Source: Psilocybe azurescens (lineage: Eukaryota > Basidiomycota > Agaricomycetes > Agaricales > Agrocybaceae). Taken from it: 13,005 nucleotides of DNA. This document shows, piece by piece, positions 1 to 8,685 of the stretch. Both the position numbers and the translations under genes were made by a program. The stretch's first letter is position 1; every line of letters starts with the position of its first letter. The stretch is from the NCBI GenBank assembly GCA_023853785.1, contig JAJIRX010000994.1:1-13005 (forward strand). The letters are read 5' to 3'. The notes below the pieces were generated by a model, which ran no database searches, had not been told where the DNA came from, and worked only from the letters and a program-made list of their open reading frames with translations.

Positions 1-204
1 CTTTTGCTAGTCAATCGCATGGCTGCACTTTCACAGAGGTCTGGAAATCTGGTGAGTGGCTCTGATTAAGGGTGCACCATAGAATATATGTATCTGACGT
101 CAAGTAATATAATTCTCTCAACAGCTCACTGTAGTAAGAATGACATATATGGCTTCCGGCGCCTATCAGTGGCACTATATATTCTTCTTTTACAATAACT
201 ATTA

Positions 205-555
205 CTAGCTACCATACCATGCCGAAAACCCAACCTCTTCAACCTCTTGAATCTCATCTAATGCTTCCTCTATATCTAATGCATTTGTCCGTATTGCTTT
301 CAGACTTGGATTCAGACTCTTCCTCATTGTTACTAGTCTGATCTTCATGTCTATGCCACCATACCCATAATCTAGTTCTTCACCAAACAGGGCTTCGTCT
401 TTGGATTCAGCCCAATCCATATCATCGGAGTCTATGCGTCTTCATCCCGGAAAAAGACCCAGGAAGCATTCATTATCAATGACCACCGTATCAAACTGCT
501 TCGCATATATCACAAATTTTCGACACGAGGCATCAGAGCTTGTATGATACCCACG
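205..555 (-). pseudogene. Unrecognised acidic C-terminal fragment, broken by one in-frame stop
   Basis: A single frame on the minus strand is open from about 555 down to a stop at 205, apart from one TGA at 442-444. The 3' part after the TGA (start-like ATG at 418-420) is very acidic and rich in Glu and Asp, e.g. EEALDEIQEVEEVG near the end. The 5' part contains KQFDTVVIDNECFLG. I do not recognise a family. It could be the last exon of a gene whose upstream part is lost or split over other frames, a decayed gene piece, or a chance open frame in AT-rich DNA. No good start, splice acceptor or promoter was found for it. The stop is a substitution-type break, unlike the indels seen in the other genes, which argues mildly for decay or chance. 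Confidence 0.22.
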
Positions 556-913
556 CTAGTTTGACAAGTAATCTTCTAATGTCGGAATATAAATTCACCG
601 AAGGCTTATGTACATATTTCTGAGCTCGGAGAGTCAAACGCCTGAGGCAAACACAATCTCATACCTGGCAGTCGTGGCTTCAGGCACATACCCCTCGATC
701 TTTGACGAGGGTCATTTTATGACACACAGAATGAATTCCTGTGGACCCACCCTGTCACGTAAAGTCGGCCATGTTGTAGCTTTCTATACATTCCGTTACG
801 GCTGATCATTCAAGCTCGGACTTGTTTCGTTTTCGAGCATACAATGAATGGCACGCGAAATCGAATCTTCTTCAAACCCATGAGTTACGTATGGCTATAT
901 ATGCAACATACTG
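556..913. other. Non-coding stretch upstream of the chimerolectin gene
   Basis: Only short ORFs occur here (for example 608-805 on the plus strand), without family resemblance or splice-site support. The right end of the stretch should hold the upstream promoter region of the lectin gene. Apart from AT-rich tracts such as ctatatatg at 894-902, I see no defined element. Confidence 0.4.
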
Positions 914-920
914 TATAAAA
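914..920 (+). promoter_or_regulatory. TATA box of the chimerolectin gene
   Basis: TATAAAA stands 60 bp upstream of the chosen ATG at 980, in the context ctgTATAAAAgc. The spacing leaves room for a transcription start about 30 bp downstream and a short 5' leader. No other ATG lies between the box and 980, which supports 980 as the first start codon. The assignment rests on match and position alone. Confidence 0.6.
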
Positions 921-979
921 GCAAAGCAAAGAATACAGGAGTTCCATATCCTTCCCAGATTTCATCACTCACCGAAGCA

Positions 980-2195
980 ATGGTTGCCATTACCAACAAC
1001 GTGTATACTCTCGTTAACAGAAAGTCCAACGGCGATACGAATGTTGTCCTCGATATTTACCAAGGTGTGCATTTATCAATCTGTGTCCTTCCTTCTTATT
1101 TCTTTCTACATATTAGGACGCCGTGCAAATGGAACACCTAGTCATATCTGGGCTGAGACCGACACACAAGATATTTTCAACCAACAGTGGCTTCTGAAAG
1201 AGGTCGACGGCAAGCCAGACGTCTATACGTTGCGCAACCTACGCACTGGAACCTATCTTGAGCAATGGCTCAAGTGCTAATGGGACTCAGGTCCAGGGCT
1301 GGTCGTCAGCAGAAGGATCCGCTTATGCAAGCAATCAGCAATGGAAGATAACCACTGACGGCACGTACTACCGGTAAGATTATGAATTTATTGACATTTT
1401 GAACGCTTATTCACACATCCCTTTGCAGACTCCAGAACGTCTCTGGAAAGACTTATCTTGATCTTTTGGGGAATGCTACTACCAACGGTATGGAATGACC
1501 CATAACTATAAATATTGATACTGAATACTTTTGTGTTTCTTTAGGCACCAAAGTACATGGCTGGGCAAAGGCCAATGTCGAAACCCAAGACTGGCTCCTC
1601 CGTCGAGTTAGCCGTACTGGAACCGAGATCAGGGCCATACTTGCCAAGAATCCTTACATTGGCAAAGACTTCAAAAGCTACCTTCAAGATGGATTGTACG
1701 ATTTTCTGTCTTTCACAAATTCTTGTCTCCGGTGTACTTACCTGCTCGTAGGTATGTAGTACTCCCGAAGACTGTCCGCGATAGCGTATACAACGGCACC
1801 GGACTTCGCACCACTACATGGCGCCCGGATATATTCGACTGTAGGTGGAGTACTCTTCACGAAATTCCTAAACGGATGTCTAAGCGATTCTGTTCAATTG
1901 CATAGGTGACGACTTTGCTTTTGTCTCGAAGGGTGAGGTTGCTAGATGGGGTAACAGTTTCCTCGGTGCCGATGTGAGCCAATTAGTTTCGCTCATTGAT
2001 ACACATGTCACTGATATAACACTCTGACAGGGCGTTGCTATTCTCTGGGGTGTGATGTTCGGGACCAATGGGCAATCTGGGCATGCATACAATTGGTATT
2101 TAAATAAGGAGCTCGACAGTATCATGTTCTTTGAGCCCCAGAACGGACAAGAGTCGACTAACATCGGCTACAACGGGTTCTTCGCCATTTTCTAA
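980..2195 (+). CDS. MOA-like chimerolectin: ricin-B beta-trefoil plus papain-like cysteine protease domain (frame broken near 1262)
   Basis: Seven exons can be read: 980-1064, 1117-1373, 1429-1487, 1545-1695, 1752-1840, 1906-1973 and 2031-2195, separated by GT-AG introns of 52-65 nt. They give about 291 residues, close to the 293 of Marasmius oreades agglutinin. Residues 1 to about 155 form three trefoil repeats with ricin-type marks: FNQQW in the first, NGSSANGTQVQGW and SNQQW in the second, KTYLDLLGN and TQDW in the third. The C-terminal half matches the MOA cysteine protease domain: DGLYVVLP, then DCDDFAF with the catalytic Cys, SGHAYNW with the catalytic His (codon 2082-2084) and FFEPQNG with the Glu (codon 2133-2135). 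The Cys codon is split by the intron at 1841-1905. No signal peptide is seen, as expected for this cytoplasmic fungal family, whose members bind glycans and can harm fungus-feeding animals. The reading frame slips near 1255-1265 in the second repeat (net change +1 or -2), so the sequence as given would stop at 1278-1280. Because all else is clean, a base error or very recent allele is likelier than old decay. Family call is firm; sugar specificity cannot be read. Confidence 0.9.
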
Positions 2196-2470
2196 TCCAA
2201 GCGAAATCGTCTTCCTTTCGAAATGCTTTTATATGGTGGAGACCTGGTCGTTAGTGTGCGAGTAGTTTTCTAAACAGTTTGCCAGGATAGATAGGCTGTT
2301 GATATGATTCTTGGTAGACCACCGTACTATGTTTTTCAATCCATTGACATGTTTTCATGCTATGATAATTCAGGTTCTTCCGTGTGATAATTGAGGTCGA
2401 ATCATTGGATTCATTTGTTAGTTCATCTTTCAGTGCCACGACGACTTGGAAATAATGTAAACGCCCTTTA

Positions 2471-3031
2471 ATGGATTTCTTGATTCCGTTGATAACATCT
2501 GTTGATTACAATACACTCTCAACAGACCTAATAATACTGAACGACGACAGTGGTCATATCCCGGCATTACTCATGTTGTTCTCATTTCCAGGGAATTTGA
2601 ACATTGACAGTCAGAAATCATTGTTAGAGGCAATTATAAAGACAGCGTTCGAGGTGCATAAGAAGACGTGCGAGGTTCTTCTTATTCGGCTTGATGAACT
2701 ATTCGAAGATCAGCCGAATGTATTACCTTGCGGAGATTATTCAAGACGCAGAAATGACGGAATACATGCACTACAGGCAATCAACGTTCTTCAAAGGGGA
2801 TTGCATAATGCATGGGTACGCTCATCGCACGAGCAGAGGGAACGATTGTCTTCACTACAAAGTGATCCAAGATTCGATTGTACATACATTCGTTTGCCGG
2901 TGAGTACGGCGTATGAATTCCTCACGACTTTAAATGGTCATTTTGTAGGGAATCCTCGTCTGAGGAGATCTAATGATTCATTCCATCTCCGCTCGTTGAG
3001 TTCCTGCGGCGACATTCTTCCACTGCAGTAG
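2471..3031 (+). CDS. Hypothetical protein, unspliced 186-codon ORF
   Basis: The ORF starts at ATG in a fair context (ttaATGg) and runs 186 codons without a stop in AT-rich DNA, more than chance readily gives. The first 85 residues look protein-like, with a hydrophobic stretch (ALLMLFSFPG) and a helical segment ending LIRLDELFED. From about residue 90 it becomes Arg/Ser-rich and less convincing. An alternative reading exists: from about 2700 the frame one base on (YYLAEIIQDAEMTEY and onward) runs to a textbook donor GTGAGT at 2900, with an acceptor TTTTGTAG ending at 2949 and a CTCAC branch-like motif. Spliced, that frame ends after ESSSEEI at 2973. A one-base error near 2700 or an intron could join the two. 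No family recognised, so no function is given. Confidence 0.3.
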   Translation: MDFLIPLITSVDYNTLSTDLIILNDDSGHIPALLMLFSFPGNLNIDSQKSLLEAIIKTAFEVHKKTCEVLLIRLDELFEDQPNVLPCGDYSRRRNDGIHALQAINVLQRGLHNAWVRSSHEQRERLSSLQSDPRFDCTYIRLPVSTAYEFLTTLNGHFVGNPRLRRSNDSFHLRSLSSCGDILPLQ

Positions 3032-3858
3032 AAAAAAATGAACGGTTGCGGAATAGAAACAGAGATACTTGCGAGAACCTCTCATCTATGACTGACTTCA
3101 TTACAAACTGTATTTTTGTGGTCGTCATGTTGAACAAGGAATGGAATGATATATTTAACGATTGGAATAGGTGTGGGATCTCAACATCGTTCAAGCGGAG
3201 ATTCAAGACACAAATCCCACGTGTACGACTTGCAGCGTGCCAAACTTAAGGTCTAAAGCAGGACCCGGGAAGCTCCACCAAAGGCTTGCCCACTTTTGAG
3301 GATTTAAGGGCCTAATAATCGAAAGCTTTGTCCGTTTTTGGTGGATTTGATGGCGGGAGGAAAAGCAGAATCATCATATGTCAAAAATATGTTCTGTTTT
3401 GTAAGCACCTTTCAGGGCGGCATTTGCTTCATCAAACGAATCTCACCATCATACGAGTATTCCGTTCTCTTTCACCAACTTGAAATTTCGTATAATTTGT
3501 GGTCAAGCCTGAGAAGCTTGTAATAGCATGAAATTACACAAATCCCTTCCTTTAATCTTTCCCCGGGCATGATCATTTGAACTTTCCTTCTGCTCGCAAT
3601 CAGTGTACCGGGATGCAAGATAAAGATGCGCTCGAAGGCTCTCAAAGCACACGATGGGGTAAAATCAGAATAAATGACGAGAGATTAAACGTAGTGTCAT
3701 GCACGAAATCGTTCTCTAAAGTATTAGACTCATCGCCTTCACGACCAGGGCGACACCGAACGAGAATCTACATTTATCACCATTGTTGAGCACTTATACT
3801 CTATTATTCAGACTGTAATTGCATCGGTACCTAACCAATTGATTCAAAACGCTGTTCT
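3032..3858. other. Non-coding stretch between the hypothetical ORF and the HET gene
   Basis: Short ORFs on both strands (for example plus 3046-3249 and minus 2970-3206) overlap each other and lack any recognisable motif. The stretch should hold the 3' ends of two convergent transcripts, the plus-strand ORF to the left and the HET gene to the right. I see no repeat or RNA gene in it. Confidence 0.4.
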
Positions 3859-5996
3859 TTACGCTAGGACTATTTCTTTCCAGACCTTTCCTGGAGGAAG
3901 AACATGCTCTACACAATCCTGAAAGAGGATACCAATACCTCTTCTCTCCGCCACCACCTCTTCTTCTACGGATGTAATAAGCATAACCCAATGGAAAGGC
4001 CTCTCGAGCGTGATGGAATCATTGAAAAATCATCATACTTATCCATCGTCGAGAGAAGGATGAGTTCGTGGGGGCCCTTGGAGTTCTCCATGACTTTCGG
4101 ATTATCGAATTTGATCCCTCCACATTCTTGTCCTTCTGAGCCTAAAAGAGGATTCACCATTGCCCAGTCAGAGCTTTCTGGTGGATTCCCAAATCCTTGC
4201 ATGAGAACTGTATATGCAAAGAAGTGGAGGAATGGTATTGGCGTTTCCATCTCCCGCAGAATGATCTCCTCGCGACGGACATCGGAGGTGCTTGGTTTGG
4301 TTTGCAGGCCCCCAGTGAGGCGTCCGCATGTACTCGACCATAGGGATCGTTCGGACTGGCTCTATAACCTATGTGTTGGACGTCCGGCTTGCCGTACTTG
4401 AGTTCCGAGTCAAGGTCCCACACCAGCTCCAGTTTGGCCGATGTTGGAATACGCTTGTACCATACGATGTAGGTCTGATTTTGGAGCCAGACATTAGTGG
4501 TTTCTGGATCTTTACAGGACCTGCCATAACCGTCTCGTATACACTCCCACCCTGCCCACGACCAGCTCGGAAACCCTTCTCGGCGACCGGGGTTGGCTGT
4601 GGCTCGGGGAAAGTTGTCCCAGCACAGCAGACAAATGTCGACGTGAACAGTCCCTCAAGAGTCCCGGATCTGGTGTGGGCGGACAGGAAGCGGAGGATCC
4701 CTGTAAGGGCATGGATGGTATCGGACTGTTTGGTAAGTTTGCGGTCTGCGTAACGGAAGAGTTGGGAGACATAGGCTGCCAGTGGTTGTGGTTCGGTATC
4801 AGCGAGGAAGTTGATCAGGCCGCCTGAATGAAGGACTTCGTTGATGGCGGAAGGAAAATTGTCGTATATGGTGTCCTCGCTCATGCAAGTTGTACGACAG
4901 CGGAAATAAATACGGTTTTCGGTGAAAATTATGGTTCGATGGGACAGAACCAGCTCCTGCAGACTAAAGATCATTCAAATAACTTTATGTATATGGGTAT
5001 GAGAATTCGACTCACGTCCATCCGCGGGTTGTATGTGCACCTCTCATGTCATTGTACACCCCGGTTGTCGCCGTCATTTTGACTCCAGGTAGAACTTCAA
5101 CGATCTTTTGACGTACTTCTCGAGATCAGGATGCAGCCCAGGTAATCCGGCGTTGGCATCCACCCCATGGGCAGCGATAATTGTAAATACAGCGCACTGA
5201 TAAACGAGATCCATATGCGCGATTCCGTCAAACATATCATCGTCGTGATCTTGGATAAGGCAGAGACTATCGACCCATAGGTATCGCTCGCCGATTAGCC
5301 GTACCAAATCAATAGCGTCCTGGATTGTCTTCGGAAGTTTATCTCTAAGAACACGTAGTACACCTTTTGTACCAAGCTCTGTTACAGTGCTTTTGAGCAA
5401 ACGGATGGACGGCACAACGCCACCCCAGACGTAGCTCAAGGCAAGATAGCGATACCAGGGGCTTCGACAATGCACTCATCTATGATATCAATGACTCGGA
5501 AAACCTTCACCCCGACTTCGCCCTCGGACGCTTGGATGACCCCACGCTTCGGCGTACACGGCTCTCCATGATGAGCCTCACAGACCGACATCCATTTCTT
5601 GATCATTGCAGGATCTATGGTGTCGTGTACTGCGCGCAGACCCATACGGCGATAACGCGGTTTCATTCAAAAATGCTAGATTGTCCCCGTCGGTGCTGTA
5701 AAAGAAGCCACCTTTCTTCTTCCATTCGATGGTCACATCGTCTATGTCTGTACCATACCGACCAAGGAATGGTATCAGTAATTCACAGGATGGGCAGGGG
5801 GTTCCATTTTAGCTTTGCGATTTATATCGTCCCAGTTTCCGAGTGGGTATTTGATGGGTTCTCGGTTGTTGTTACTCGATAAGTCGAGTGTTTGGCAGAC
5901 ATCACAGAGAGGCGCAACACCAGTCGACTACAGAATTTGAATGTATGAGGCATCTTACAGTAGAAATATATTCGTAAGACTGACCTGAGTACTCAT
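3859..5996 (-). CDS. HET-domain (heterokaryon incompatibility) protein, coding frame broken by seven indels
   Basis: Read across frames, this is a HET-domain protein of about 675 residues. Start ATG at 5994-5996 opens a four-codon first exon (5985-5996); intron 5928-5984; a second intron 4964-5015; stop TAA at 3859-3861. In order: a Cys-pair region (LCDVCQTLDL near residue 11, then CPSCELLIPFLGRYG), the lead-in WMSVCEAHHG, and the three HET blocks, YRYLALSYVWGG (about 5420-5455), LPKTIQDAIDLVRLIGERYL followed by WVDSLCLIQD (about 5250-5330), and RGWT-LQE across the second intron. Further on come EGFPSWSWAGWE and the usual C-terminal end VLPPGKVWKEIVLA. HET proteins act in vegetative incompatibility, where recognition of non-self triggers death of fused cells; mushrooms carry many such genes. 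Frame slips lie near 5800, 5645, 5460, 5112, 4632, 4270 and 4005, several beside short homopolymers; I found no in-frame stop within the conserved segments. This suggests sequencing indels more than decay, though a pseudogene cannot be excluded. Confidence 0.88.
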
Positions 5997-6501
5997 CCTA
6001 CACTGTGATAGAGCTTGTCACTGATATACTGAAATTCAAATAGGAAGTGAGGCAAGAGAGGTGAAAAGATATCAAATCAGCTATAAATGGTCCGCAACAC
6101 CCAAACGTCAGATTCGGCGCTGATAATCACGATATGAATATCACCATAGATCATTGTCACTTTTATATGGTACTATAATTGGCCTTTGACTCTCAAAGGC
6201 TCTCCAAGAGGATCGAGTCTCTTTGTTCCCAGAATGATCGGATAGGAGGAGGGTCGGGTCCACCGAATTTCCTACACAGCAATTTTCCGTGAGACGAAAT
6301 TTACACTGCCGTCCAATCCGGCGTTGTATCTGACGACGGCTAAAAATAAAACAGCAGCTGAACATAGCCCATGCTGCGGGGCCACACCAGCTGCTTCAGC
6401 GCCACCCATCCTGCCATATACCCAACGTCTTCGGTAAGAGCACGCCCAGATCACACAATGATTCGAAAAACAAGACGCCATATTTTTAGAGCCTAGACGC
6501 C

Positions 6502-6519
6502 AATACACTCTAGTGTATT
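6502..6519. repeat. Perfect 8-bp inverted repeat
   Basis: AATACACT, two bases, AGTGTATT: both arms match exactly. The core atacactcta recurs in direct orientation at 6543-6552, 40 bp on. The symmetric form suits a dimeric DNA-binding protein, but it lies about 500 bp from the HET start and its role is unknown. Confidence 0.5.
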
Positions 6520-6779
6520 ACTCGGACCTCAAAAGCAGCGCCATACACTCTAATAAATGAAACGAGTGAAAAGGCGCCCGTCGCGCATATGTATATACAG
6601 ATGATCGCACCATGCTCGCTTCGTTCATTTGCGATGGAGAATAAGAATAAGTGCCACGTAGAGAAACAACGGACCATGGGTATCAAGTCTTGGTCTGGTG
6701 CTGCACATCGATGTATACATATACGTGCAGTGGAGCTGCGCTGGTCCGATATTGATGACTCCGATAACACTCGGCGCCA

Positions 6780-6803
6780 TTCCGTTCTTCCGTTCTTCCA
6801 TTC
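6780..6803 (+). repeat. Three tandem octamers (TTCCGTTC x2, TTCCATTC)
   Basis: Two exact copies of ttccgttc are followed by one copy with a single change (ttccattc). It is a short pyrimidine-rich microsatellite-like tract in non-coding DNA. Confidence 0.6.
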
Positions 6804-7048
6804 TTTTATTTGACGAACTGAGTGATGTCGGACTCGGACTGTAGACTGTAGGTGACCGCTATATGCGCACTTCCAGCGTAACGAAGGGGCACCGATATCT
6901 CATATGGGCGCATGATAGCATAGCACGGCACTCACGTAGAACCAGGCTAACAGTCTACAGAAAAGGAAGAAACAGTTCAGACTATCCCGGGCAAGTCTGA
7001 TCGTTTTTAATTAGACTACCATCGCGCCAAATCTAAATGGCTATGAGC

Positions 7049-7068
7049 GATTACGAGTGATTACGAGT
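7049..7068 (+). repeat. Perfect tandem duplication of GATTACGAGT
   Basis: Two adjacent identical decamers in the intergenic region. No coding or regulatory role is visible; replication slippage is the simplest origin. Confidence 0.6.
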
Positions 7069-8685
7069 ACGCAGGTGAGGACTTGTAGCGCTTCAGCCAG
7101 TTGCGACACGGCGCCGGCGATCTTTCATGCGGCTTGGGTCGCGAGTCACGATGGTGATGGTGCTGCAGATCGTGTGTTTTGTTTCGCGGGGTGTTATGTT
7201 ATGCATGCCCTAACACAACAGGCTCATTATAGTTGGGCGGAAGTATGGCTTGAATAAGTGCAAGACGAAGCGGGACGGACGCTACTCGCCGCAGACGCAC
7301 GCAGAGATAAGCAGTAAAAAAACCAACAACGGGAATTTGAAGCAGCGCGCATTGGCCCTACAGAAGATCATTTTTACGTGAAGGAGTGTCCCTGAGAAAG
7401 GAATGATTAAAGTGTCGTAACGCATGTCAATACATCCGGGACATGTCCCAACAAACATGTGGACTATCTGTCGAATACAATCGCGTTGGGAGATGCGATG
7501 CGATTGAGCAAATGGAGACTTGTGAGTATTTCAGAGCATTCCGCAGCACTCTTTCGGTGCAGATTATGATGGTGCTTTCAGCGATGGATGTGAGAGTTGT
7601 GAGTGGCCCGTCATCGTGTGAACGGGACGAATATTTGAGGAGGCAGATCGTCGTGCCATTTCCTTGAGTGTTTTACACCTCCGATGAGTTCGAAGATAAT
7701 ATTGGGCGTGGAGATATGGACTAACACCGTGACGACGAATGTAGAGTGCGCTGAGTCGTTGAAGGCACATGCAACTTGTCGCCATGATTGAGTGTAGGCA
7801 GCCGCATGTCAAAGCGACGTGAGATGCTGATCTAGGCAAGGGCAATGATACGAGAGAAAGGGTGGGCCACCAAGGAAGATGTTCGACGATAGCTATGTGT
7901 CATCATTGCGATGAGGAGTGTTCTAGTCTTTGTTAAAGGGTTACCTGGAACCCTCTAGAGTCACATGCATGGATATAGACTGCCAGTGTATCAGATAAGC
8001 AGAGAGCGATCGAGAGCTGAGGACAAGAAAGAGGACCACTGCCAACACAATTGATAAAGAAGCCAGTAAGCTGGAGATGAGGCACAGTCGGATAAAGCAC
8101 GGCAGACGACGCACGAGGCAGACCAAGAACCAACGCCGAAGTAACAGCGGCGACGTGATGCTCACAGAATCCATTACTTCATCCTGGATACACCACGGCG
8201 ATCACATGTCATGCGAGTTGAAGGGGAATCTGGAGGAACAAGGAGGAGAACAGTGACAGTGGTAAAAACGATGGCTATGCTGTGTCAAGAGGATTACTCA
8301 CTAAATAGCCTCTCTCGAGTACAAACAAGAACAGCCTCAATGTCAAACAACAACGATTGACGGGTTCTCCAACATGAAAAAAAAATCAAACATAGGAACA
8401 ACACAGGAGTGACTGAAAAAACAAACACAGGTAGGGCGCAAGAAAGATGGCGATGATGACGTTTCATGCAAGCAAGTACAAACAACGACGGGTGAGAAAG
8501 ACTGACGATGATCCTCTTGTTTTCCCGTCTGTCAGCCAGGAGCTGTGCTTGGATTACAAGCGATTCAAATACAACGCTATCTCTTATTATCATTTCTGTT
8601 TCTAGGTGGTCACTCGTTCTGTGTGCTCTTTTCTCTCATCCATCTCTCAACTCTCCGGCGATCTCAGCAATCTAATCGTATATAG

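Larger units (their letters stand above)
5997..8685. other. Gene-poor intergenic region between divergent HET and DUF6699-type genes
   Basis: About 2.7 kb with no segment that resembles a protein in any frame, even allowing for frame slips. ORFs of 65-100 codons on both strands overlap and are of low-complexity or basic composition. It must contain the promoters of two divergent genes. Features seen: a perfect palindrome at 6502-6519, an octamer repeat at 6780-6803, a heptamer duplication at 6837-6850, a decamer duplication at 7049-7068, and a pyrimidine-rich tract at about 8611-8665 just before the right-hand gene. The sequence tatcatttctgtttctag ending at 8605 looks like a splice acceptor, so a 5' UTR intron of the right-hand gene is possible. 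No tRNA or rRNA was recognised. Confidence 0.5.

Noticed and set aside
822..1280. Plus-strand ORF of 152 codons taken as a gene by itself
   Set aside because: It runs from upstream sequence through exon 1, intron 1 and part of exon 2 of the lectin; the true start is the ATG at 980 and the stop is caused by the frame break.
4328..4753. Plus-strand ORF of 141 codons
   Set aside because: It is antisense to the HET gene and has no motif of its own.
6580..6735. Imperfect inverted similarity between catatgtatata near 6587 and tgtatacatata near 6712
   Set aside because: The match is interrupted and consists of AT/TA alternation that arises easily by chance; no element ends or target duplications flank it.
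7941..8174. Minus-strand ORF with a strongly hydrophobic run, possible small membrane protein
   Set aside because: An overlapping frame is equally open, there is no family resemblance, and the Leu/Ser/Val run mirrors a purine-rich plus strand; too weak to call.
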